64,000 nt of DNA from Bacillota bacterium (GCA_023401925.1 JAEXDA010000074.1:7701-71700); one strand, 5' to 3'; numbered from the stretch's first letter, positions 1 through 8,494 are shown. A program made the numbers and translations. Notes: generated by a model not told the origin, from the letters alone.

Positions 1-901
1 GGCAGAATTGCTGCAACTGATGTGCCGGGGTGATACCGCCAATCTGACTGATATGAACCCGCATGAAATCGATCATGCGGGTTTGTACCAAAGTTTTGTA
101 TTCGGAGGGGTTGTTAAACAGTTCTCCTTGAGCTATGGGCGTTACACTTGTTTCACGGATGTGTTGCAACCATTCGGTCTGCTCCAAAGGGACAACATCT
201 TCCATAAAAAACAGTTTATAGGGCTCCATTTCTTTAACAAAACGAACGGAATCCGCTGGATGGATACGCTCGTGCACATCGTGCAACAGATCGATGTCAA
301 AACCGATTTTGGCGCGGATGCCTTCAAATAGCTTCAGGGTATCACGCATATACGTTTTACTATCCAGGTAAACTCCCGGAGGTGCTCCTTTAGCCGCCCA
401 AGCGGGAGCATCACCGTAGTTGCTGCCGCCATAACCGCCGCATTGACAACGGATGTGGCGGATGCCGATGCTTTGATACTTTTCAATGTTGTCACAGATT
501 TCGTTGAGGTCATGGCCGTCGGCATGACGATACACCGGTACCCCTTCACGCATCTTGCCACCGAATAATTCATAGACAGGCATTTTGGCCATTTTTCCTT
601 TAATATCCCAAAGCGCCATATCAATGCCGGAAATGGCATTGTTGACGATTGGGCCATAGCGCCAGTAAGCGTTTTGGTGCATTAATTGCCAAATCTCACT
701 GACCCGTCCCACATCGCGGCCTATGATCAAAGGACGGATATATTCTTCGAGTAAATGCTTCACGGTTAAGTGACGGTAGGTAAAGGTAGCACAGCCTAGG
801 CCATAAAGGCCCGGGTCTGTGGTGAGCACTTTTACAACAACTAAATTGATTCCTTCGGGTGCTGTTGTAATGACCTTGATATCTTTGATTGTAGGATTCA
901 T
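1..901 (-). CDS. Mannonate dehydratase-like enolase-superfamily enzyme (ManD/RspA type), 3' end cut off
   Basis: This is an acid-sugar dehydratase of the mandelate racemase/enolase superfamily, closest in pattern to D-mannonate dehydratase (ManD/RspA). The reading frame starts at ATG 901 (SD GGAGG just upstream) and runs off the window edge, so about 300 N-terminal residues are visible of roughly 400 usual for the family. The enolase-type N-terminal cap is followed by the start of the barrel. Family ligand motifs are visible: an Arg-to-Tyr pair in IRCQCGGYGGSNYG, then LLHDVHERIHP (Asp and His of the ManD site), FMEDVVP (Glu) and IAQGELFNN (Glu). In known ManD enzymes the reaction is dehydration of D-mannonate to 2-keto-3-deoxygluconate. 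Substrate here is inferred, since many family members have weak or other activities. It is transcribed away from the helicase gene. Confidence 0.85.
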   Translation of the reverse strand, partial: MNPTIKDIKVITTAPEGINLVVVKVLTTDPGLYGLGCATFTYRHLTVKHLLEEYIRPLIIGRDVGRVSEIWQLMHQNAYWRYGPIVNNAISGIDMALWDIKGKMAKMPVYELFGGKMREGVPVYRHADGHDLNEICDNIEKYQSIGIRHIRCQCGGYGGSNYGDAPAWAAKGAPPGVYLDSKTYMRDTLKLFEGIRAKIGFDIDLLHDVHERIHPADSVRFVKEMEPYKLFFMEDVVPLEQTEWLQHIRETSVTPIAQGELFNNPSEYKTLVQTRMIDFMRVHISQIGGITPAHQLQQFC

Positions 902-1229
902 AGCGAACCTCCGCTTTTTTTATTAAAGGGGATGTTACTCATTATGCCAGGGTTAATCATTGACCGAGGAAAATTCCTTGGCCCTAGGTATGAAAGAAAA
1001 AAGGTTCGATGGCTATTTTTAAATACAGTAAAGGGAATGCAGCAATGGAGGATTCCTTGTCTATAGGAATAACATTGGATCTGGTTTGGATGGTTATGTA
1101 ATTTTAATATTTCGTCATTAGCATGGGGATTCCTGCACTCGCTACGGCTATTTTTATTTTGGAAAAGCAGGTTATTACCAATGAGTGTGGAAAATTCTTA
1201 AAAGTAGATTATAATAGGGAGTGGTTTTT
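902..1229. other. Divergent intergenic region with an imperfect 18-bp dyad
   Basis: This 328-bp region separates two divergent genes. At 964-981 lies an imperfect dyad (CCGAGGAAAATTCCTTGG, 14 of 18 positions symmetric), about 60 bp upstream of the mannonate dehydratase-like start. It could be an operator, but no regulator gene is adjacent. A TATAAT at 1210-1215 lies too close to the helicase start to be a convincing promoter. No small gene or terminator is convincing here. Confidence 0.3.
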
Positions 1230-4200
1230 TTGCCTTGGGTCGCTGACTTACATATTCATTCCCATTTTTCCATGGCTACCAGTAAAGAATGTAACCCGCA
1301 AAACTTGCACCGTTGGGCCGGATTAAAGGGTGTTTCATTAGTCGGCAGCGGTGATTTTACACACCCCGGTTGGCGGAAGGAACTACGGGGTACTCTTATC
1401 CCGGCAGAATCAGGTTTTTACAGACTTAAAGAAACTGTAGCTCAGGAAATTCCGGGTGTCCCGGAAGTCCGTTTTGTAATAACCGGTGAACTCAGTACGA
1501 TATATAAAAAAAACGGCCGGGTAAGGAAAGTTCATCATCTGGTGGTGCTGCCTTCTTTGGAATCCGCGGATGCCATTAGTGATAGGCTGGAAGAATTAGG
1601 AATGAATATCCGGGCCGACGGTAGACCTATTTTGGGCATGGATAGTCATCGTCTGTTCGATCTCATACTGGGGGTCTGCCCGGAAGTAATCTTTATTCCG
1701 GCGCATATTTGGACTCCTCATTTTTCAGTTTTTGGTTCTAATTCAGGTTTTGATGACATTACAGAATGTTATGAAGATCTAACCCAATATATTTTTGCCT
1801 TGGAAACCGGATTGTCGTCAGATCCAGCTATGAACTGGCGATGGTCGGCATTGGATCGTTTTACCTTGGTATCCAATTCTGATGCCCATAACCCAACCAA
1901 TTTAGCCAGAGAAGCCAATCTTTTTAATGGGGATTTCTCTTATCAAGGTTTGAAAGATGCTCTTCAGCACAAGGACAGGGAGCAATTTGCCGGAACTCTT
2001 GAATTTTTTCCGGAAGAAGGAAAATACCATTATGATGGTCATCGAAACTGTGAAGTCTGCCTCACTCCCGAAGAGACGATTCTAAAAGCCGGTAACTGCC
2101 CGGTTTGTGGGAGAAAGGTTACTGTGGGTGTGCTTCACCGGGTCATTGACCTTGCAGACCGCCCGGTTGGTTTTAAACCGGCAGATTTTTTTCCTTATGA
2201 AAGTTTAGTCCCCTTAAAGGAAATTATTGGATCGGCAATCCATAGTGGTGTAGCCTCTCGTAAGGTTGAAGGGATATATTTTGAATTGTTGCGAAGTTTT
2301 GGGCCTGAGTTAACTGTTTTGCGGGAAACGGAACTGGCGGACATCGCTAAGGTTTCCGGAGTTTTGGTGGCCGAGGGTATACGGCGTTTGCGCGTCGGTG
2401 AAGTTTCAGTAAAACCCGGTTATGATGGTGCCTATGGAATTATTTCGGTACTCCGGGAAGATGATCGTCAAGCTTTGAAAGGTCAGGCTGCTCTTTTTGA
2501 ACCGGATACGGTTATCGAAAAACCTAAAGGACCGTTATTAGGTTCGATCATGAAAGAAATTGCCTCCCAGATTGAAAAAGGAGCTGACTCTGCTTTTAAA
2601 CCTCAATCCACTTCGGTGGATCGTGAATTGAGCCAGGAACAGCTAGATATAATTCGTACCGATCAGCCGGTTTCCATAGTTATTGCCGGTCCGGGTGCGG
2701 GGAAAACACGAACACTGGTAGAAAGAATCGCTTTTTTAATTCAAGAAAAAAATGTGAATCCAGGAGAGATAACCGGAGTAACATTTACGAATAAAGCAGC
2801 TGCAGAGCTTAAGACCAGAGTAATAACGCTATTCAAGGGCGATAAAAGAGTCAATCGGCTGAATCTGGGAACCTTTCATAGTATTGCTTGGCGGATTATC
2901 AATCAAACCCCGCAGCTTCATACTTTCAAACTTTTAGACGAGTATGAAGCCAGAGATGTTATTGAAGAAGTGCTACGGCGGAATCGTGTTCCGATGACTG
3001 CCCGCGAGGCGGCTTTGGTTATCTCGTTGGTAAAAAATAAATATCTTTGGGACACCGAATTAACAATACCATCAAAAGTTTCCGAGATATATCAGGCTTA
3101 TCAAGAGAGTTTACAGCGATACCAGCGTATGGATTTTGATGATGTTTTGTTACATACTATCGATTTATGGGAACAAAATCCTGAGTGGCTTTTGCCCATA
3201 AAGCAGCAATTCCGATACATATTGGTTGATGAATTCCAGGATATTAACCCGATTCAATACAAATTAATTAAATTATGGGCCGAAGACAACCAAAATTTGA
3301 TGGTTATCGGCGATCCAAATCAGTCGATCTATGGTTTCCGGGGGGCTAGTGCGTGTTTTTTCAAGGAATTTGAAACCGAAAAAGCTCTTCCCAAGGCTGT
3401 TTCATACCATCTTAGTCGCAATTACCGGGCTTCCTCGATTTTGGTTAAGGCGGCCAATTCGTTGATTCCCCAGCAATACCGGCAAACCCTACCGCAAAAT
3501 AGCCAGGTGAATCCGTCGGTTATCGTTCATTTGGAAGCACCCAGCGAAAAAGATGCCGCAAAATTTATCGTGAATGAGATAAACGATTTACTTGGGGGCT
3601 CAACCATGATCATGGCCCATAACCGAAGAGGAAAAGGAAGTAATAAAATATTTAATGCCGGTTCGTACAGTTTCAACGATGTGGCGATTTTGTACCGCAC
3701 CGCAAAACAAGCGCTGGTAATAGAACATGCGTTAGCAACCGCAGGACTCCCTTACCGGGTAGTAGGACCAACTGGAACCTTGGAGGCTTCAACCGTAAAA
3801 GACTTTATAACATTTTTTCGCTATCTTTATGAACCGGATGACATCTTTTTGCTCCGGGCTAATTTGAGGCAACCCCGTTGGGGTTTTAAAAACGCGGATG
3901 TTGATGAGTTAATAGACTTGATTAAGCTTCAACCTAAGAATCAATTGAGCGATCTATTGGCTGCCGAGCTGGCGCCCGAAAAGCTTAATCAACTGCGGCA
4001 ATTTCACGGTGTTGTACAATATTATAAAGACCAAATAAACAAGAAAACTTCTGAGATTGTTGATGACTGGGTATTGAGAATGGACCCGGTGGAAACCGAG
4101 GAACTGGAAAGATTTAAAAAGATTTGCGAGAATTACCGGAACTTAGATGAATTGTTTCGCTCTTTACCGCTGGCGCTTGAGGCCGATATTTTCCGGAAAG

Positions 4201-4547
4201 GTGATAAGACGGTCGGTACCGAAACGATTACACTTTTAACAATTCATGCAGCCAAAGGACTGGAGTTTCCAGTTGTCTTTATTGTTGGTGTGGAGGAAGG
4301 CCTTATACCCTATGGTACTGAGCCGGTTCCGGATACGGTTAACGAAGAACAAAGATTATTTTATGTAGGGGTGACCAGAGCTAAACAGCAGTTATATTTG
4401 ATAAATTCGCAATTCCGGACTCGCTATGGAGAGCAAGTATCGGTCGAAGCCTCACGTTTTTTCAAACTCTTTCCTTCCGATGTGATGGAAAAGATGGTAG
4501 TGAAGAGTCATGCAGGGCAAGTCAAACAGTTGGAATTATTTAGCTAA
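1230..4547 (+). CDS. EndoQ-type PHP nuclease fused to UvrD/Rep helicase, with a C-terminal clamp-like motif
   Basis: This is a fusion of about 1105 residues. Residues about 5-400 form a PHP-type nuclease of the endonuclease Q family: DLHIHSHFS, GSGDFTHPGW, FIPAHIWTPHF and NSDAHNPTN supply the metal-binding His/Asp set, and CEVC-x13-CPVC near residue 275 is the family zinc knuckle. Characterised EndoQ enzymes nick DNA 5' of deaminated bases such as uracil and hypoxanthine. From about residue 475 a superfamily-1 helicase follows: Walker A AGPGAGKT, Walker B VDEFQD, GDPNQSIYGFRGA, LLTIHAAKGLEFP and YVGVTRAKQQ. The last residues, KQLELFS, match the beta-clamp-binding pattern QLxLF. A GTG at 1221 directly abuts the SD AGGGAG (1216-1220), so TTG 1230 with a normal spacer is the better start. 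folD follows 12 bp later, suggesting an operon. Domain calls are strong; the joint repair role is inferred. Confidence 0.9.
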   Translation: MPWVADLHIHSHFSMATSKECNPQNLHRWAGLKGVSLVGSGDFTHPGWRKELRGTLIPAESGFYRLKETVAQEIPGVPEVRFVITGELSTIYKKNGRVRKVHHLVVLPSLESADAISDRLEELGMNIRADGRPILGMDSHRLFDLILGVCPEVIFIPAHIWTPHFSVFGSNSGFDDITECYEDLTQYIFALETGLSSDPAMNWRWSALDRFTLVSNSDAHNPTNLAREANLFNGDFSYQGLKDALQHKDREQFAGTLEFFPEEGKYHYDGHRNCEVCLTPEETILKAGNCPVCGRKVTVGVLHRVIDLADRPVGFKPADFFPYESLVPLKEIIGSAIHSGVASRKVEGIYFELLRSFGPELTVLRETELADIAKVSGVLVAEGIRRLRVGEVSVKPGYDGAYGIISVLREDDRQALKGQAALFEPDTVIEKPKGPLLGSIMKEIASQIEKGADSAFKPQSTSVDRELSQEQLDIIRTDQPVSIVIAGPGAGKTRTLVERIAFLIQEKNVNPGEITGVTFTNKAAAELKTRVITLFKGDKRVNRLNLGTFHSIAWRIINQTPQLHTFKLLDEYEARDVIEEVLRRNRVPMTAREAALVISLVKNKYLWDTELTIPSKVSEIYQAYQESLQRYQRMDFDDVLLHTIDLWEQNPEWLLPIKQQFRYILVDEFQDINPIQYKLIKLWAEDNQNLMVIGDPNQSIYGFRGASACFFKEFETEKALPKAVSYHLSRNYRASSILVKAANSLIPQQYRQTLPQNSQVNPSVIVHLEAPSEKDAAKFIVNEINDLLGGSTMIMAHNRRGKGSNKIFNAGSYSFNDVAILYRTAKQALVIEHALATAGLPYRVVGPTGTLEASTVKDFITFFRYLYEPDDIFLLRANLRQPRWGFKNADVDELIDLIKLQPKNQLSDLLAAELAPEKLNQLRQFHGVVQYYKDQINKKTSEIVDDWVLRMDPVETEELERFKKICENYRNLDELFRSLPLALEADIFRKGDKTVGTETITLLTIHAAKGLEFPVVFIVGVEEGLIPYGTEPVPDTVNEEQRLFYVGVTRAKQQLYLINSQFRTRYGEQVSVEASRFFKLFPSDVMEKMVVKSHAGQVKQLELFS

Positions 4548-4559
4548 AGGGGTGTTTAT

Positions 4560-5408
4560 ATGTCTGCTAACATTATTGATGGGAAAGCCCTGGCCTCCAA
4601 AATTAAAGCCGAGTTAAAATTGAGAATTACCGATTTGACACAAAAGGGGAGACAGCCTGGTTTGGCTGTAGTGATTGCTGGAGACAACCCTTCTTCCCGC
4701 AAGTATGTCAATATGAAAAAGAAGGTTTGTGCCGAGTTGGGCATTTATTCCCAAGAACATGTTTTGGCGGGAGAAACTACTCAAGCTGAATTGATTCGGT
4801 TAATCGATGAGCTCAATCAAAACCCCAAAATTCATGGTATTTTAGTCCAATTGCCTTTGCCCGGACAATTGAATGAAGCTCAGGTCATTGAAAGGATTGC
4901 GCCATCAAAAGATGTTGATGGATTTCATCCGATCAATGTGGGTAAATTGATGATTGGCATTCCGGGTTTTATATCATGCACTCCGGCGGGAGTTATGGAA
5001 CTTATTAAGTCGACCGGGGTATCAATAACAGGAAAAGAATGTGTCGTGGTCGGACGTAGTAACATTGTAGGCAAACCTCAAGTGATATTACTTTTAAGAG
5101 AACATGGCACGGTTACCGTTTGTCATTCTAAAACCAGCGAGCTTGGGGTAATTTGCAGAAGAGCCGATATATTAATAGCAGCAGTGGGTAAGCCCGAACT
5201 TATCAGGGGTGACATGGTAAAACCGGGAGCAGTGGTGATAGATGTTGGCACAAGTGTTAACGCCGAAGGGAAGCTTGTCGGAGATGTTCATTTTAATTCT
5301 GTTGCAGAAGTGGCTGGCTGGCTGACTCCGGTTCCTGGTGGAGTAGGACCGATGACGATTGCAATGTTAATGAAAAACACGGTGGAAAGCGCTTGGGGAA
5401 TGTTATGA
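4560..5408 (+). CDS. folD: Bifunctional methylenetetrahydrofolate dehydrogenase/cyclohydrolase FolD
   Basis: FolD interconverts 5,10-methylene-, methenyl- and 10-formyl-tetrahydrofolate using NADP and supplies one-carbon units for purine and thymidylate synthesis in the cytoplasm. The 282-residue length is typical. Diagnostic motifs are the catalytic Lys region YVNMKKKVCAELGI, ILVQLPLPGQLN, KDVDGFHPIN, the nucleotide-binding GRSNIVGKPQ and the C-terminal PVPGGVGPMTIAML. The ATG at 4560 has a good SD (AAAGGGGTG). It lies 12 bp after the EndoQ-helicase gene on the same strand, so the two are probably cotranscribed. No clear terminator is visible before the convergent HD-GYP gene 33 bp downstream. 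Confidence 0.97.
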   Translation: MSANIIDGKALASKIKAELKLRITDLTQKGRQPGLAVVIAGDNPSSRKYVNMKKKVCAELGIYSQEHVLAGETTQAELIRLIDELNQNPKIHGILVQLPLPGQLNEAQVIERIAPSKDVDGFHPINVGKLMIGIPGFISCTPAGVMELIKSTGVSITGKECVVVGRSNIVGKPQVILLLREHGTVTVCHSKTSELGVICRRADILIAAVGKPELIRGDMVKPGAVVIDVGTSVNAEGKLVGDVHFNSVAEVAGWLTPVPGGVGPMTIAMLMKNTVESAWGML

Positions 5409-5441
5409 CCAAAAATCCGGGCAAGGAAGTGACTTAAAACT

Positions 5442-6524
5442 TTAATGAACACCCATCTCATCATCTTTCAATGTTTTGACGACAAACAAGGTTAAATCCT
5501 TTTTTAAATCTTTTTCCTCCGGTTTTTTTATCAAATTACCGTTTCGATCGCAAATCATTTTAATTAAGGGCCGGGCTGGAAAATCTTTGGATACATGTGC
5601 AACTACTCCTTTTCGGCCATTATTTAGGAGAACCATGCTTCCGATTGGGAAAGGAGCTATATTTTCCAAAAAGACTTTTGATAAATCGGGATCAAACTGA
5701 TTGGGTCCTTGGTCACGAATATATTCAACCACTTCCTGGGGTAAGAATCTTTTCCGATAGATCCGGTCTGTTGACATTGCATCATAAACATCAGCGAGAG
5801 ACACGATTCGCGCGGGCTCGCATATTTCCGTGCCTCGAAGGCCTAATGGATACCCTGAGCCGTCAAATCGCTCATGGTGTTGCCAAGCGATGAAAGCCTC
5901 TTCCTCACTAATATTTTTACTTTGCATAAGGATATCATAACCGAGAGAGGGATGTTTCTTTAGTTCCTCGTATTCTTTCTGGGTGAGATTGCCTTTTTTG
6001 TTGAGGATTTTTAAGGAAATCTTCGACTTGCCAACATCATGAAGGAGGGCTCCAGTACCAAGTTTTTTTAATTGTTGATAATTATAACACAAGGTAATTC
6101 CGGTCATGAGGGATAATATGCAAACAGCAACATTGTGCGCGTAATGATAATCATTCATGGCCCTAATTTCTACTAAGTTGTATAGAATATCGCGATTTTC
6201 AAATAATTCATCCATGATCCGGACAACGACTTGGTGAATATCTTCTCCATCCCAGGTTTTGTCTTGGCGAATGTTATCCATTACCTCTTTGGTGATTCGC
6301 GTTGCTTCATTTTTTGTTTGAATTTTAACCAATTCATCAACTTCGATTTTTTCGATATATTTATCAGAAATGTAAACAGTGGACACACCGAATTGTTTTA
6401 ATTTTTTAATGAAATTGTCACTTAAGCGGGTTCCTGCAGTAAGTAAAGTGTTTCCATCAGCGGAATAGATGTTTTTAGCCAGGAGCATTTGATTGGTTAC
6501 ACTGTTGATTGACAAAATGAGCAT
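5442..6524 (-). CDS. HD-GYP domain c-di-GMP phosphodiesterase
   Basis: The protein has 360 residues. The N-terminal 60 or so resemble the short domain that precedes many HD-GYP proteins (MLLAKNIYSADGNTLLTAGTRLS). The HD-GYP domain spans about residues 110-290 with LLHDVGKSKI (HD pair), AWQHHERFDGSGYP (HH and GYP signature) and ADVYDAMSTDR, so the metal and substrate residues appear intact. The family hydrolyses cyclic di-GMP to pGpG or GMP. There is no membrane segment or receiver domain, so it is probably cytoplasmic. The start at 6524 has SD GGAG. The leader carries a c-di-GMP-I riboswitch (6574-6655), which makes expression likely to respond to the enzyme's own substrate. Confidence 0.93.
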   Translation of the reverse strand: MLILSINSVTNQMLLAKNIYSADGNTLLTAGTRLSDNFIKKLKQFGVSTVYISDKYIEKIEVDELVKIQTKNEATRITKEVMDNIRQDKTWDGEDIHQVVVRIMDELFENRDILYNLVEIRAMNDYHYAHNVAVCILSLMTGITLCYNYQQLKKLGTGALLHDVGKSKISLKILNKKGNLTQKEYEELKKHPSLGYDILMQSKNISEEEAFIAWQHHERFDGSGYPLGLRGTEICEPARIVSLADVYDAMSTDRIYRKRFLPQEVVEYIRDQGPNQFDPDLSKVFLENIAPFPIGSMVLLNNGRKGVVAHVSKDFPARPLIKMICDRNGNLIKKPEEKDLKKDLTLFVVKTLKDDEMGVH

Positions 6525-6573
6525 TTTTTCTCCAAAACATAAAAGTAATCAAATAAAAAACAACATTAATTTA

Positions 6574-6655
6574 GGCGACCCGGCGATCATAGCCTTAAAA
6601 AAAGACCTTAGACCCGTAGTTTTGCGTCTCCGGTTTTCACCGGATTTGCCTTTAT
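6574..6655 (-). promoter_or_regulatory. Cyclic di-GMP-I (GEMM-I) riboswitch aptamer
   Basis: Read on the minus strand, the leader of the HD-GYP gene contains the hallmark blocks of the GEMM-I aptamer in order. These are GGCAAA, a hairpin TCCGGT-GAAA-ACCGGA capped by a GNRA tetraloop, GACGCAAAACTACGGGTCTA, a second arm AGGTC...GGCT, and the closing block CTATGATCGCCGGGTCGCC. The aptamer ends about 50 nt before the ATG at 6524. No strong intrinsic terminator with a U-run separates the two, so control may act on the ribosome binding site. Identification rests on motif recognition by eye, not on a covariance-model score. The second stem is A/U-rich and less typical. Confidence 0.88.
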
Positions 6656-6678
6656 CGATTATGTTGTTTATTATATTT

Positions 6679-6707
6679 AATTTACTACCAATAGTAGTAT
6701 TTGACAA
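6679..6707 (-). promoter_or_regulatory. Probable promoter of the riboswitch/HD-GYP transcript
   Basis: On the minus strand TTGTCA (6702-6707) and TAAATT (6679-6684) are 17 bp apart, which would start transcription about 20 nt before the aptamer. A short inverted repeat, ACTAC-N5-GTAGT (6684-6698), fills the spacer and could be an operator. The rest of the 6525-6905 gap is A+T-rich, and no small gene was supported there. Confidence 0.5.
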
Positions 6708-6905
6708 TGAAATTATATTAATTTTTGATTTAATTTAACATTAATTCCACTGCCAAATAATTTATGTCTAAATTTTCACTTTAAGTATCAATAAAGGAAA
6801 CACAATACGTATTAAAAAGTATTTTAAATTAATCCTATTGAAAAATCCCGAAATGAGAAATTGGCTAAAAATATCATATCTTTATAGACAAACCGAGGTA
6901 TCAAA

Positions 6906-7502
6906 ATGTTCAAAAGGTCACAAGCTCAAATACAATATGTCGTTGTTTTTTACAATATCCTCGAAGCTTTTTTGGCTCTTTTTTTTGGTATATCGACTCA
7001 AAGCATTGCTTTGATCAGTTTTGGTTTGATAAGTGTGATTGAAACAATAAGTAATTTCATTATGGTTAAGCGGCTTCATAAGGCGTTAAGGGAAAAATCC
7101 GCTTCTATAGGGATGACCCTGAACAAACCGATGCTTTTTGTAGCAATTGTTTCATTTTTCGGGGGTTCTTGGGTATTAATTCAGTCACTCCAAGCATTAA
7201 TCTTAAAAATACCTCCTTTACGGTCAATGGCAGGAATTATTGTCGCTTTTTGTTCGTTAGCGCTTATGCCGGCATTGACTTTCTGGTTTAACCACAATTA
7301 TGATTCATTTAAAATTACAATTAAAATGGGGTTCTATAATATTAGGGCTTATATGTTGATTTCAATAGGGCTTATATTTAGCCTCGGTCTTAACTATTTC
7401 TTTGGTTATTGGAAAGCCGATCCGATTTTTTCCTTGTTTATCAGCGTTTTTTTGTATAAAAAAAGTTTTGACTGTGTCATCAGTAAAGGCGAGGATGCGT
7501 AA
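6906..7502 (+). CDS. CDF-like small multipass membrane protein with an altered metal motif
   Basis: This 198-residue protein has about six hydrophobic segments and matches the short cation-transporter (CDF-like) family in layout: VEG/LEA-type first helix (YNILEAFLALFFGI), SIALISFGLISVIE in helix 2, and a last helix pair ending FGYWKADPIFSLFISVFLYKKS. In the usual family pattern helix 2 reads GFGLDSxIE, with an Asp that helps bind metal. Here that Asp is Ile (GFGLIS), and the later helix that normally carries another acidic ligand reads KMGFYNIRAYM without one. The fold call is moderate, and ion transport may be lost or changed. The ATG has a GAGGT ribosome site 7 nt upstream. Its strand faces away from HD-GYP, so it is a separate transcript. 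Confidence 0.6.
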   Translation: MFKRSQAQIQYVVVFYNILEAFLALFFGISTQSIALISFGLISVIETISNFIMVKRLHKALREKSASIGMTLNKPMLFVAIVSFFGGSWVLIQSLQALILKIPPLRSMAGIIVAFCSLALMPALTFWFNHNYDSFKITIKMGFYNIRAYMLISIGLIFSLGLNYFFGYWKADPIFSLFISVFLYKKSFDCVISKGEDA

Positions 7503-7658
7503 TAGTTACACAGAATATGATTGGGTCCTAGATATTCCATATTGAGAATAATATTGAAATATCATGAAATATTTAAAGTGAATCAATGAGCAAGGTAAAA
7601 AAGAAGCTGAAATAGCTACCTATCCGATAATTGAACGGGTATGTTGAAATAAAAAAAG

Positions 7659-7710
7659 TTGCATGGATTGGATAAAAATGTTATACTCCAAAGTAAGTAA
7701 GGACTTACTT
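7659..7710 (+). promoter_or_regulatory. Promoter and TetR-type operator of the activase operon
   Basis: TTGCAT (7659-7664) and TATACT (7682-7687) are 17 bp apart and form a good sigma-A-type promoter. Immediately downstream, over the expected start of transcription, is a perfect inverted repeat with 8-bp arms and a 4-bp spacer, AAGTAAGTAAGGACTTACTT (7691-7710). Such an operator just ahead of a TetR-family gene points to autorepression. Confidence 0.75.
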
Positions 7711-7748
7711 TTTAGTTTGTTCAATGGGTTTATAATAGGGAGCAATGA

Positions 7749-8375
7749 ATGAATAATAAAAAAGCGGAAACCCAAGAGAAAATATTGAATGCAGCCATCA
7801 AACTGATTGCTTTGAACGGGTTTAAAGCCACAACCACCGCTTCCATAGCCAAAGAAGCCGGGCTATCGGAGACGATTATTTTTAAGTATTATCGTGATAA
7901 ACCATCGCTATTAAGAGAGATTGTGCAGAAAGCGATGGGCCAGTTATTGGATAATATCGAGATTACATCGCTTCTTGAAAAGGTGGAAATATCAAAAGAT
8001 TATCCAACCCGGGATTTTTTAAAAACCATATTGGTGGATCGTTTAGAATTCTTAGAGAATAATTTTGAATTGGTTAAAATTGTTTTGATGGAGATGCAGT
8101 ACAACGATGAATTAATGATTTTAGCCAAGAATAAGTTTTTCGGGAAGTTATTTGAACTTATCGATATGATTGAACGATTACTAGCAGTCAAAATGGGAAT
8201 CTCGGTCGAAAGGGCCCGTACAATATTGAGGATTTGCGTTGGGGGCATGGTTACCTTGGTTTTTCAAAAACATTTTTTTTCGTTTCCTATTGATCGGGAC
8301 GAAGTTGAAAAAGAAATGGAACGGGTACTTGATGTTGTCGAATTATCGGAAAATCCCAGTTTACACGCAGATTAG
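7749..8375 (+). CDS. TetR/AcrR-family transcriptional regulator
   Basis: A 208-residue one-component regulator. The N-terminal helix-turn-helix is clear (residues about 8-55: TQEKILNAAIKLIALNGF, TTTASIAKEAGLSETIIFKYYRDK). The remaining alpha-helical part is the ligand-binding and dimerisation domain, whose ligand cannot be read from sequence. ATG 7749 follows AGGGAG by 6 nt. Its own promoter carries a strong palindrome, so it very likely controls itself and, by read-through across a 119-bp gap without a visible terminator, the three CoA-dehydratase/activase-type genes that follow. A link to acyl-CoA metabolism is inferred from that context only. Confidence 0.9.
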   Translation: MNNKKAETQEKILNAAIKLIALNGFKATTTASIAKEAGLSETIIFKYYRDKPSLLREIVQKAMGQLLDNIEITSLLEKVEISKDYPTRDFLKTILVDRLEFLENNFELVKIVLMEMQYNDELMILAKNKFFGKLFELIDMIERLLAVKMGISVERARTILRICVGGMVTLVFQKHFFSFPIDRDEVEKEMERVLDVVELSENPSLHAD

Positions 8376-8494
8376 TGTAACATTTCAGGATAAAGCGCAT
8401 TCGATAAAGTTAAGAAATTCTGTACGAAAAGCTTTCTTGAGTTTGGGTATTTATTAAAGGGAGTTTTACGAGTCACTCAGCTGGAGGTAGAATC

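Noticed and set aside
1210..1215. TATAAT as promoter of the EndoQ-helicase gene
   Set aside because: Transcription would start inside or after the ribosome site, and there is no -35 element.
1123..1326. Small + strand frame of 67 codons
   Set aside because: It overlaps the start of the EndoQ-helicase gene in another frame, has no ribosome site, and shows no family features.
4556..4744. Minus-strand frame opposite the start of folD
   Set aside because: Mirror of conserved folD sequence; no independent support.
6493..6738. 81-codon + strand frame across the riboswitch
   Set aside because: It runs antisense through the HD-GYP start, aptamer and promoter; no ribosome site and no protein-like pattern.
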